64,000 nt of DNA from CAWCUK01 sp963798775 (GTDB lineage: Bacteria > Bacteroidota > Ignavibacteria > Ignavibacteriales > Ignavibacteriaceae): positions 682,001 to 746,000 of the forward strand of contig CAWCUK010000004.1 in the NCBI GenBank assembly GCA_963798775.1, given 5' to 3'. Under the pieces are notes generated by a model. The model was not told the origin of the DNA, made no database searches, and saw nothing but the letters and a program-made list of their open reading frames with translations. Both the position numbers and the translations under genes were made by a program. Of this stretch, positions 1 to 7,729 are shown piece after piece (position 1 is the first letter of the stretch; each line of letters starts with the position of its first letter).

Positions 1-524
1 TAACTATTATATCATTTGTTTCTATAGGTTATAATGTAGGTGTTTTTTATAAAATAATTCGTGAACATTTCGGCTTATTACTACTTCACTTTATTTTACA
101 GTTCGCGTTAGTTGGAATCGGTGAGGAAATAGGCTGGCGGGGATGGCTTCTGCCGCAATTAACCAAATTAAAATCACTCTGGCTTTCAACTTTAATTGTC
201 TTTTTGGTTTGGGCGTTATGGCATTTCCCGGTTTTTCTGATTAACGTAAAAATTACAGCCGCGCATTTAATAATGCTTTATTCTTTATCTGTTTTGTTCT
301 CATTTCTATTGTATAAAGTTAAAGAGAATATTTTCATTATTGCGGCTGTTCACGCGTCGGTTAATTTCCCTTTGTTCTTTTTAGAAAACAGCGGAATACA
401 AATTTTGAATAAAGCATCTTTTCTTAACGCCTGGTTAATAATAAGTTTTATTTATTTAATTCTTTCTTTTGTTGTAATAGTGATGTATCCGGGATTGTGG
501 TTTAAAAAAGTAAAACTTTTATAA
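1..524 (+). CDS. CPBP family intramembrane metalloprotease (5' partial)
   Basis: The reading frame is open from base 3 to the stop at 522-524, so the gene begins outside the window. The translated C-terminal part is a hydrophobic membrane protein of the CPBP (CAAX protease and bacteriocin-processing) family. The family's glutamate motif EEIGWR (EExxxR) is coded near base 125, followed by VFLVWALWHFPV, carrying a conserved histidine, and by AAVHASVNF with the third motif histidine. These residues bind the catalytic metal within the membrane in known members. Substrate cannot be told from sequence. An internal ATG at 204 is not the real start because motif 1 lies upstream of it. Confidence 0.85.
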   Translation, partial: TIISFVSIGYNVGVFYKIIREHFGLLLLHFILQFALVGIGEEIGWRGWLLPQLTKLKSLWLSTLIVFLVWALWHFPVFLINVKITAAHLIMLYSLSVLFSFLLYKVKENIFIIAAVHASVNFPLFFLENSGIQILNKASFLNAWLIISFIYLILSFVVIVMYPGLWFKKVKLL

Positions 525-602
525 TCCGGTAGGGAAGGTATTTTTGTAAAACAGAATGCAAAAATCTTTTTTACTTTAGTAGGGATGGAATCTTTGAAGA
601 AT
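516..602 (+). repeat. Degenerate GTAGGG-type repeat motifs upstream of RAYT 1
   Basis: Two degraded copies of the motif that dominates the array at 1200-2530 lie here in the same orientation: a GGTAGGGA...TTTTGTAAAAC copy near 525-552 and a TAGTAGGGATGGAATCTTTG copy near 577-597. The stretch GCAAAAATCTTTTTTA is also shared with positions near 1244 and 1554. The transposase gene at 627 therefore sits inside the repeat family rather than beside it. Confidence 0.7.
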
Positions 603-626
603 TAATTCAAAAAAAGTGGGAAAATA

Positions 627-1088
627 ATGGCAAATACATACACACAACTATACGTTCATCTTATTTTTGCTGTGAAAGGCAGAGGAAATCTAATTTCAGA
701 AAAGCATCGCGAGGAAATAGAAAAATATATTTGTGGAATTATTAATAATAAAAACTCTAAACCAATAGCTATTTACTGCAACCCCGACCATACGCATATA
801 TTATTTGGAATTCATCCTTCGATTTCAGTATCTGATTTGGCTAGAGATATCAAAGCAAATTCTTCAAAATACATAAACTCAAAAAGATGGATAATTGGTA
901 AATTTAATTGGCAAGATGGATTCGGTGCATTTACATACTCTAAATCTCAAATAGACACTGTAGCAAAATATATAATACATCAGCACAAACATCATAAAAA
1001 GAAAACATTTAAAGAAGAATATGTAGAGCTATTGGAGAAGTTTAATGTGGAATATGATGAGAAATATCTGTTCGATTGGATTAAATAA
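627..1088 (+). CDS. REP-associated tyrosine transposase (RAYT 1), IS200/IS605 TnpA-like
   Basis: This 153-residue protein has the Y1 HUH transposase fold of PF01797. The HUH metal-binding pair is H55-T-H57 in DHTHILF, and the catalytic tyrosine is probably Y115 in AKYIIHQHKHH. Length and motif order fit the RAYT branch, which acts on hairpins rather than on IS ends. There is no accessory TnpB gene. A start at the ATG fits AGTGGGAAAATA upstream, a weak ribosome site. The stop codon is followed immediately, at base 1089, by the first copy of a hairpin-rich repeat array, which is the typical RAYT arrangement. It probably nicks and joins single-stranded hairpin DNA; activity is inferred. Confidence 0.85.
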   Translation: MANTYTQLYVHLIFAVKGRGNLISEKHREEIEKYICGIINNKNSKPIAIYCNPDHTHILFGIHPSISVSDLARDIKANSSKYINSKRWIIGKFNWQDGFGAFTYSKSQIDTVAKYIIHQHKHHKKKTFKEEYVELLEKFNVEYDEKYLFDWIK

Positions 1089-2622
1089 GATATCACAGCT
1101 ACGCTGTTTAATAGCTTTTTTATTTTACATCTTTGCTACAAAGATTATGCGGCTACGCCGCATTTTTAAAAGTGGAATCTTCTTTTTTAAGAATGTGAAT
1201 AGATAACAAAAACCGGTTGGGATGATCTATTGTAGAACGGAAAGCAAAAATCTTTTTTAATCCCGAAGGTATGAAATTTTGTAAATTCGAAAACAACAAA
1301 TTATAATCTCATAGGGATGAAACCTTTGTAGAACAATCAGAAATGCCACAAAAATAAAACCCCGTAGGGGTGAAATAAATATCAAACCTAATTTAAAAGA
1401 TATCACAGCTACGCTGTTTAATTGCTTTTTATTTTACATCTTTGCTACAAAGATTATACGGCTACGCCGCATTTTTAAAAATGGAATCTTCTTTTTTAAG
1501 AATGTGAATAGATAACAAAAACCGGTTGGGATGATCTATTGTAGAACGGAAAGCAAAAATCTTTTTTAATCGTGTAGAGATGAAATCTTTATAAAATCCA
1601 AAACATAAAATATTATAATCCCGGAGGGATGAAATAAATATCAAACCTAATTAAAAAAGATATCACAGCTACGCTGTTTAATAGCTTTTTTATTTTACAT
1701 CTTTGCTACAAAGATTATGCGGCTACGCTGCATTTTTAAAAATGAGGAGTGAAATAAATATCAAACCTAATTAAAAATATTATAATCCCGTAGGGATGAA
1801 ACCTTTGTAGAACAATCAGAAATGCCACAAAAATAAAACCCCGTAGGGGTGAAATAAATATCAAACCTAATTTAAAAGATATCACAGCTACACTGTTTAA
1901 TAGCTTTTTTATTTTACATCTTTGCTACAAAGATTATGCGGCTACGCCGCATTTTTAAAAATGAGGGGTGAAATAAATATCAAACCTAATTTAAAAGATA
2001 TCACAGCTACACTGTTTAATAGCTTTTTTATTTTACATCTTTGCTACAAAGATTATGCGGCTACGCCGCATTTTTAAAAATGAGGGGTGAAATAAATATC
2101 AAACCTAATTTAAAAAGATATCACAGCTACGCTGTTTAATTGCTTTTTACTTTACATCTTTGCTACAAAGATTATGCGGCTACGCCGCATTTTTAAAAAT
2201 GAGGAGTGAAATAAATATCAAACCTAATTAAAAATATTATAATCCCGTAGGGATGAAACCTTTGTAGAACAATCAGAATTCGCCACAAAAATAAAACCCC
2301 GTAGGGGTGAAATAAATATCAAACCTAATTTAAAAAGATATCACAGCTACGCTGTTTAATAGCTTTTTTATTTTACATCTTTGCTACAAAGATTATGCGG
2401 CTACGCCGCATTTTTAAAAATGAGGAGTGAAATAAATATCAAACCTAATTAAAAATATTATAATCCCGTAGGGATGAAACCTTTGTAGAACAATCAGAAT
2501 TCCCACAAAAATAAAACCCCGTAGGGGTGAAATAAATATCAAACCTAATTTAAAAAGATATCACAGCTACGCTGTTATTTTACATCTTTGCTACAAAGGT
2601 TATGCGGCTACGCCGCATTAAA
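1089..2622. repeat. Composite REP/BIME-like array: eight copies of a three-hairpin unit with interleaved GTAGGG units
   Basis: Unit A, about 83 bp, starts with GATATCACAGC at 1089, 1399, 1659, 1878, 1997, 2117, 2337 and 2557 (the last copy is shortened). Each copy carries three triloop stems: ACAGC-TAC-GCTGT, ATCTTTG-CTA-CAAAGAT and ATGCGGC-TAC-GCCGCAT. Start-to-start spacing is 310, 260, 219, 119, 120, 220 and 220 bp, so units of about 120 bp alternate with units enlarged by about 100 bp. The extra 100 bp is unit B, with ATCCC-GTA-GGGAT and CCCC-GTA-GGGG hairpins. A third unit, beginning GGAATCTTCTTTTTTAAG, occurs at about 1174 and 1484. No protein is coded here. Confidence 0.9.
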
Positions 2623-2632
2623 TAGATTGGTG

Positions 2633-2680
2633 TTAAAAAATAATCAACCATTCTGTTCCTTCTGAGGATGTTTCCCTCTC
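2633..2680 (-). pseudogene. Detached 3' end of the HisKA_2 histidine kinase gene
   Basis: Read on the minus strand from 2680, this short piece codes ERETSSEGTEWLIIF and then a TAA stop at 2635-2633. GTEWLIIF matches the last ATP-binding box (GTxxxIxF) of HATPase domains, exactly what is missing from the kinase reading frame that stops at the other end of the IS3 element (4253-5228). The two pieces are therefore taken as one gene split by the insertion. The array of REP-like hairpins ends about 10 bp beyond this stop, so it originally lay directly downstream of the kinase. Confidence 0.8.
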
Positions 2681-2750
2681 TGCCTATATTGGTGAGACAA
2701 AATTGCTAAGACAAATACTATTAAATTAGAGGGCAAAAAGGAGCAAAGAA

Positions 2751-3197
2751 TTGACTACCCCAAATAGTAAAGAAAAGGATACCGGGAAAACAGCATCAGA
2801 AACGGAAGGAGCCCGTAGGGCGACTGGAGTTTCTGATGTTAGGCCAAATCCGGAAGTAACCTTCCGTCCCAAACGCCGCCATTATACCGAGGGCTACAAA
2901 CGGAAAGTTGTCGACGAAATATCGTCACTACGCACATCGGGTAACGGACAAATAGGCGATTATCTGCGCAAAGAAGGCATCTATTATTCGATGGTAAGGA
3001 AATGGGAGAAAAAGTTTTCCCGGGAATCTTCTGATAAAAATAAGACCGGCAAAAAGAAGAAAAGCCGTGAAGAATTAGAAGATGAAGTAAAAAAACTAAA
3101 AAAGGAATTAAAACGAACCGAAAAGAAATTAGCTAAATCGGAATTGCTTATCGAGATACAAAAAAAAATTTCAAAAATGATTCAACCGGACAAATAG
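2751..3197 (+). CDS. IS3-family transposase OrfA (HTH protein)
   Basis: This 148-residue basic protein has the OrfA layout: a helix-turn-helix around residues 45-85 (YTEGYKRKVVDEI ... MVRKWEKKF) and a lysine-rich leucine-zipper coiled coil at about 100-145. OrfA binds the IS ends and pairs with OrfB through the coiled coil. The start is TTG at 2751, supported by an AAGGAG ribosome site at 2738-2743. Just before the stop lies a run of nine A where ribosomes could slip into the orfB frame. Residues 1-35 are an unusual low-complexity leader. Confidence 0.85.
   Translation: MTTPNSKEKDTGKTASETEGARRATGVSDVRPNPEVTFRPKRRHYTEGYKRKVVDEISSLRTSGNGQIGDYLRKEGIYYSMVRKWEKKFSRESSDKNKTGKKKKSREELEDEVKKLKKELKRTEKKLAKSELLIEIQKKISKMIQPDK
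3160..3168 (+). other. Slippery A9 run: probable programmed -1 frameshift site (OrfAB)
   Basis: Nine consecutive A lie 30 bp before the orfA stop. The -1 frame is open from before this run through to the orfB ATG at 3227, with no stop codon between, so a -1 slip gives an in-frame OrfAB fusion of about 490 residues. IS3-family elements are known to make their active transposase this way. Slippage itself is inferred. Confidence 0.7.
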
Positions 3198-3226
3198 AAG
3201 TAAATCAGAAGGAGCTACTAATAAAA

Positions 3227-4219
3227 ATGATAACTGAATATTCGGGTACAAAAGGACTAACAAAGGCAGAACTATGTGAAGCTCTTGGTGTTGCACGATC
3301 AAGCTATTACAGATCGACCGGCATAAAGTTAAAGCCACTGGTTATGAGGAAACCCTCACCGAGAAAGCTGAGCGAAGATGAAGAACAGAAGATTCTCGAC
3401 ATTGTCAACAGCGATCGTTTTTGCGATATGGCTCCGGGTGAGATATTCCACATACTTCTCGATGAAGGTCGCTATTACTGCTCTGAGCGTACAATCTACC
3501 GGATACTACAGAGAAATCTGCAGAACGTTCAGCGAAGGCAGAAAATAGCCGGAAACTATAGCCGACCGGAATTATTGGCTACAAGACCCAACCAGTTATG
3601 GTCTTGGGATATAACAAAACTAAAAGGCCCGAAGAAGTGGACATATTACTATCTCTACAAGATTATGGACGTATATACACGATATGTTGTAGGCTGGATG
3701 GTTGCCTATAGAGAATCGGCAGAACTTGCCGAAGACCTTATAGCAGAGAGTTGTTTCAAGCAAAGAATAAAGCCGGATCAGCTTACTTTGCACGCCGATA
3801 GAGGTTCCTCAATGAAATCTAATCAAGTTGGACATCTGTTGGCCGATCTAGGAGTAACAAAAACACATTCAAGGCCACACGTTTCTAATGATAATCCTTA
3901 TTCTGAATCAGCTTTCAAAACTTTGAAATATCGTCCCGATTTTCCAGAGAACTTTGGCTCTATTGAAGATGCAAGATCGCACTGCCGGGACTTTTTCTCT
4001 TGGTACAACAAGGAGCACAGACATTCGGGAATCGCAATGTTAAATCCGGAGATGGTTCATTATAATTTTGTAGATGAAGTTGTTGAAAAGAGAAATAGAA
4101 TTTATCAAAAAGCTTACAAAGCCAATCCCGAGCGATTTGTTAACGGAATGCCGAAAGCGAAATTACCGGATAATGAAGTCTGGATAAATAAACCTGAAGG
4201 CTTAAAACATGTAGCTTAA
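3227..4219 (+). CDS. IS3-family transposase OrfB (DDE integrase core)
   Basis: This 330-residue protein contains an N-terminal HTH_21-like segment (about 45-105) and an rve DDE core. The catalytic residues are D128 in WSWDITKL, D191 in LHADRGS and E227 in YSESAFKTLK, giving the D-35-E spacing of IS3 enzymes. The C-terminal HRHSGIAMLNPEMVH box is also typical. The gene is complete, so with OrfA the element could be active. An ATG with GGAG at 3211-3214 allows separate translation; OrfAB fusion by frameshift is the likelier source of transposase. Confidence 0.9.
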   Translation: MITEYSGTKGLTKAELCEALGVARSSYYRSTGIKLKPLVMRKPSPRKLSEDEEQKILDIVNSDRFCDMAPGEIFHILLDEGRYYCSERTIYRILQRNLQNVQRRQKIAGNYSRPELLATRPNQLWSWDITKLKGPKKWTYYYLYKIMDVYTRYVVGWMVAYRESAELAEDLIAESCFKQRIKPDQLTLHADRGSSMKSNQVGHLLADLGVTKTHSRPHVSNDNPYSESAFKTLKYRPDFPENFGSIEDARSHCRDFFSWYNKEHRHSGIAMLNPEMVHYNFVDEVVEKRNRIYQKAYKANPERFVNGMPKAKLPDNEVWINKPEGLKHVA

Positions 4220-4252
4220 TTTTAATTATTTTTTGTCTCATTTTTATTGACA

Positions 4253-5228
4253 AGTTCCGTTTTAATTCTATCTTACCTTGTAATTGATCTTCGGCCAAAG
4301 TTCTCACAATAGAGGTTCCTAAGTTTTCTTCTTTATAGAGTTGTTCTTGTTTTATACCTATTCCATTATCTTTAACTATTAACACAGCTTTATTATCGAC
4401 ATCTTTTTTAAGGATTACTTTTAATATACCTTCCGCTTCGCCGGGAAAGGCATATTTAAAAGCATTTAGTACAAGTTCGGTAACTATTAAGCCGCAGGGT
4501 ACTGCTTTAACTGCCGGAACTTCATAATCAACAACATTAACCTCTATTCTTATTTTTTCATTGGCGTGGCTTCTTTTTAATAATTGCATAAGATCTTTTA
4601 TATAATTACCTAAATTTATCTCAGTAAGGCTTTGCGTGTCATATAATCTTTTATGTACCAGAGCCATAGATTGAATTCTGTTGTTCATATCGTTAAAGGC
4701 GTGTTTATATTTTTCATCCATAACTTTACCCGCTTGTAAGTTTAGAAGCGAAGCTACCATCTGCAAATCGTTTTTTGCTCTATGATAAACTTCCTTTAAC
4801 AGTAACTCTTTTTCATTTAGTGCTTTTTTTAACTGTTTTTCGCTTTCGATTAATTCTTTTTCTGCCTGTATCCGGCCGGATATATCATTAAAAAGTATTG
4901 CTACTTTTTTTTCTTTCGAATGGCCGACGCGGTAAGCAAATACGTTATAATATCTATTTAACTGTTTCGCATGATTCATAAAACGGGCAGGTTTTCCGGT
5001 TTCGGCTACTCTGCCATATATCTCAAACCAATGTTCTTCGTGGAGCGGCGCGAGTTCCCGCATTCTTTTACCAATAGCATCATAAAGTCCGGTTTGTCCT
5101 TCGAACGCTTTATTAACTTCAAGGAATATGTAATCTACCGCCTTCATTTCATTATCGAATAAAACTTCTATAATACAAAATCCTTCGTCTATTTCATTAA
5201 GAAAAGATTTATAATCCTCTTTTTTCAA
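4253..5228 (-). pseudogene. PAS / HisKA_2 sensor histidine kinase, 3' end split off by IS3
   Basis: A cytoplasmic sensor kinase read from a TTG start at 5228. A PAS-like domain spans about residues 10-120, a short coiled coil about 120-140, and a HisKA_2 dimerisation box LLLKEVYHRAKNDLQ carries the phospho-accepting H149. The HATPase has an N box (ELVLNAFKYAFP), G1 (DNGIGI) and G2 (LGTSIVRTLAEDQLQG). After GKIELKRN the frame runs into the IS3 element and adds about 35 foreign residues down to 4140. The native last box is at 2633-2680. The loss of the final GTxxxI strand probably harms ATP binding. No partner regulator is adjacent. Confidence 0.85.
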
Positions 5229-5456
5229 ATCGGCTTATCCTTATAGGTTTACTTTTATTTATATAAGTTAAAAATATAAATTAATTACTGTTAATTTAAT
5301 TTGATATTTAACAAAGCTTTAACAGATGTTTGATTGCTATGACTAAGCCTGTTGATGCGCGCCGATACATGAACCGGTGAGCTGACTTTAAGGTTTTTCA
5401 ATAAAGAATTTGTAAACGGAATGCTAAATTGCGCCGCTGTCTTCCAAAAAGAAAAT

Positions 5457-5482
5457 TATAAAGGCGCCGGGCAGCGCCTTTG
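5457..5482 (-). terminator. Rho-independent terminator of the DUF6266-like gene
   Basis: AAAGGCGC and GCGCCTTT pair around a CGGGCA loop just beyond the stop at 5492. On the minus strand the stem is followed by the T-rich TATAATTTTCTTTTT. Confidence 0.75.
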
Positions 5483-5491
5483 TTGAAACAA

Positions 5492-6178
5492 CTATTCTAT
5501 ACAGAATGTAGATGAGAAACTAACCGGGTTTTCTTCGGCGTCTAAGGTTACGAGCGCTAAGAAGGTAAGGTGAGAGTTATATTTCTCAAATATTGATTGT
5601 CCCATTTTCAGCAGAGTTTTAGTAAAGCTGAGAGGATTATCAAGCTGAAGTGTCTGTGAATCAAATTTAACCGGCATAAAGAAATATTTATCCGCGTTGC
5701 TGTCTACCGGATCGGATAGAAACAGAATCATACAGAGTTTAATATTTTTCTCTATGGTTAAATCGAAATCGAAAGTACCGGCGAGCGCTTCAACATCAAT
5801 ACTAATATCTGTTGAAGTTACGCTGCTTGAAGTTAGGGAAACCGGGAAGCCGGTAAACGGAGTTATCAAATTTATATTTGTTAAAATACCATCTCCAATT
5901 TGTTTATAGTTCGATTGAACGAAATAACTGAAGAAGTTTTGATTATCCGGTTTTACAGCTTTCCAGATTGTTTTAAGCTCCGGCATTTTATTTATAGCGG
6001 AAGCGAATTTAACCGCGAGCTTAAATTTTTCCCTTCGCTTTAAAGTAGCCGGGTCAGTTACAGGCTTTCTAAAGCTTGCCCTTTGAGTGAGAATATTTTT
6101 CCCGTCAACTATTCGTCCGGTTACAGTCCCAACCGAACCTCTTATTTTTCCGAGTATACCATTTTTAATTAGAGCCAT
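5492..6178 (-). CDS. DUF6266-like protein of unknown function
   Basis: A 228-residue soluble protein without signal peptide. The N-terminus, MALIKNGILGKIRGSVGTVTG followed by a KNILTQR and DPATLKRREKF stretch, resembles the DUF6266 family of Bacteroidota, in which a glycine-rich opening (NGILGxxxGxVGxV) precedes a basic helix with ..REKF. The rest is rich in beta-forming residues. The family has no known function. It is monocistronic with its own terminator at 5457-5482. An AAAGGAAAAAT ribosome site precedes the ATG. Family assignment rests on the N-terminal pattern only. Confidence 0.65.
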   Translation of the reverse strand: MALIKNGILGKIRGSVGTVTGRIVDGKNILTQRASFRKPVTDPATLKRREKFKLAVKFASAINKMPELKTIWKAVKPDNQNFFSYFVQSNYKQIGDGILTNINLITPFTGFPVSLTSSSVTSTDISIDVEALAGTFDFDLTIEKNIKLCMILFLSDPVDSNADKYFFMPVKFDSQTLQLDNPLSFTKTLLKMGQSIFEKYNSHLTFLALVTLDAEENPVSFSSTFCIE

Positions 6179-6694
6179 TATATTTTTCCTTTAGAATATT
6201 TTTTTATTGAGTTCATTGTTTTTTATAATTAAATTCTTTCAAATACTATTGGGGGTGACAAGCCGTCGAATTGATTAGATTCCCAATTACGTTTTAATAT
6301 TGGACAAGAAGGGATAACTATGTCCAAATACTTTACCTCCGGCTCACTGTATGCGAACTGCAAGCGGCACTGCGGCGAGAGCAGGGCGAGAGGAGCGCGA
6401 GACTCCTGCGAGAAGTCAGCGAAAAGTGAGCGGGAGTTGAGCGAGAAAGCAGTATTAAATGAACGGCTGATTAATTGCACAAAAGCCGGAAGCAATAAAA
6501 ACATGGAAGTTTTTAGCGCGAGTAGTATACCCGGTTCGTTCGAAAATTTGCCGTATGTAGTTAAGTGTAAAATCATTATTTCTGTTTCTCTTTTCTAAAT
6601 ACTACTCATATAAAATTATTTTCCGCCGCTTAAGGAATTTAGATTTTGATGAGTAGTAGTAATTGAAGACGACATTTATGTAGGAGGATTTTCC
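6179..6694. other. Gap between divergent genes; no gene supported
   Basis: A 516-bp gap between the minus-strand DUF6266-like gene and the plus-strand sigma-factor gene, so it must hold divergent promoters. The centre (about 6345-6450) is GC-rich and purine-biased with recurring GCGAG and GAGCG words, unlike its AT-rich surroundings. Open frames exist on both strands (6229-6576 minus, 6320-6598 plus), but neither looks like a known protein nor has a good ribosome site. Confidence 0.4.
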
Positions 6695-7312
6695 TTGAAA
6701 ACAATTTCCGAACAAAAAATTGAGGCAATAAATAATCTTATTAAAGAAGAGGGAGGAAACGAATTCCTGCGGATGACAGATTATACCCATAGGCTGATGC
6801 TGGTTAGGCTCGGCAAAGAGTTTATGAAGACGAATAAAGCGGAAGATATATTGCATGAAGTAATAGGAGATTTAATCGACGGGACCCGAGCCTGGGACAT
6901 GGAAAAGATTACTATAAAACAAGCATTTTACATGAATATAAAAAGCGAGGTTGACTGGCTTGTAAAAAAAGAAAGGAGGTACTATTCGATAAAAGAGGAT
7001 GAAGACACTGACGATGAAAATTATAAACCGGCATTAAATAAAATTACTTCACCGGCATATTTTGATTTTGACGGTGAAATTGATGCCGAAAGAATTAAGG
7101 ATTACTGTTTTAATGAAATCCTTAAAGATGATGAAGACGGGCAGATAGTTCTTGATGAAATGCTTAATAATATGAAGCAGAAACAAATTGCCGAATATTT
7201 GGGAATTTCGGTTGATGAAGCCGAAGTAATTGTGGCAAGAGTCAGAAGAAACATCAGGAAGAAACTCCCGGTATCTTTCCTTTTAAATACCCCCGAATAT
7301 TTAAGGAAATAA
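6695..7312 (+). CDS. RNA polymerase sigma-70-like (ECF-type) factor
   Basis: A 205-residue protein with a sigma region 2-like part (about 45-100: KAEDILHEVIGDLIDG and ..KSEVDWLVKKERR) and a C-terminal region 4 helix-turn-helix (about 155-195: QKQIAEYLGISVDEAEVIVAR). The middle is acidic and variable. Start TTG at 6695 has a clear GGAGG ribosome site at 6682-6687. It is followed at 26 bp by a small acidic protein and then by an ImmA/IrrE peptidase, all on the plus strand, so the three probably form one transcription unit in which peptidase and small protein control the sigma factor. That regulatory link is inference. Alternative: a plain DNA-binding regulator with sigma-like helices. Confidence 0.7.
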   Translation: MKTISEQKIEAINNLIKEEGGNEFLRMTDYTHRLMLVRLGKEFMKTNKAEDILHEVIGDLIDGTRAWDMEKITIKQAFYMNIKSEVDWLVKKERRYYSIKEDEDTDDENYKPALNKITSPAYFDFDGEIDAERIKDYCFNEILKDDEDGQIVLDEMLNNMKQKQIAEYLGISVDEAEVIVARVRRNIRKKLPVSFLLNTPEYLRK

Positions 7313-7338
7313 TATAACTTATAAAATAAGGAGAAGTA

Positions 7339-7729
7339 ATGAATAATGATCAACTAAATAATTTAGTAGAGATTTATTTGGATTCAGACGGGGCGGATAT
7401 TAATGATATAAAAGATGATTTTCTAGAAAGAGGGGAAAATCCCTCAGATATAATTAATAGGGCTTTGTTAGCAGTAAATAAAAAAGAGGCGGAATTAAAA
7501 TTAAAACAAGGGGAGGAGAGACAGAAAAAAGGACAGTATATTTTAAGCAAATTTAAGGAAACTAGCCGAGGGCTTAATAGTATCATCAAATGATATTAAA
7601 GATATTTCTTTTGCTTACAGAAAATTAGATGATAAATCAGATATCGAAGAGTTAAAAAAGCAAGCGCAAAAGCTTGATGAACTTAAAAAGAATCTAAAGG
7701 ATGGGGATGAATCAACTGGCGAAGGCTAA
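7339..7729 (+). pseudogene. Small acidic helical protein between sigma factor and ImmA (one frameshift)
   Basis: The first frame codes 84 residues (MNNDQLNNLVEIYLDSDGAD...) after a good AAGGAG site. One extra A in the run at 7559-7561 breaks it; restoring the frame continues with ELAEGLIVSSNDIKD and a lysine/glutamate-rich helix, stopping at 7727-7729, about 129 residues in all. The repaired end overlaps the next gene by about 20 bp, as in tight operons, which supports the repair. Not recognised by family. Its acidic, fully helical character and position fit an anti-sigma or adaptor protein, but this is a guess. The indel may be real decay or a sequencing error. Confidence 0.6.

Larger units (their letters stand above)
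2681..4252 (+). mobile_element. IS3-family insertion sequence (about 1.57 kb)
   Basis: The element carries orfA and orfB in the usual IS3 order. Its ends are imperfect 22-bp inverted repeats: 2681-2702 (TGCCTATATTGG then TGAGACAAAA) against the complement of 4231-4252, with the inner ten bases identical. The outer bases are 5' TG and 3' CA, as in IS3. A clean target duplication was not found; GGAA occurs near both junctions but is not in register with the kinase frame. The insertion splits the minus-strand kinase gene. Exact ends could be off by a few bases. Confidence 0.8.

Noticed and set aside
1462..1644. 60-residue minus-strand open frame
   Set aside because: It lies within the repeat array and is made entirely of repeat units.
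1089..2622. CRISPR array
   Set aside because: Repeats are about 83 bp and composite, spacing is irregular (119-310 bp), intervening DNA is itself repeated, and no cas genes are near.
4140..4252. Natural C-terminus of the HisKA_2 kinase
   Set aside because: These residues are coded by the IS3 right end; the true last box is at 2633-2680.
2675..4260. GGAA as the IS3 target duplication
   Set aside because: It occurs near both junctions but at unequal distance from the inverted repeats and out of register with the kinase frame.
6229..6598. Two opposing open frames of 115 and 92 residues
   Set aside because: They overlap on opposite strands, match no family I recognise and have no good ribosome site; the composition reflects the local purine-rich words.
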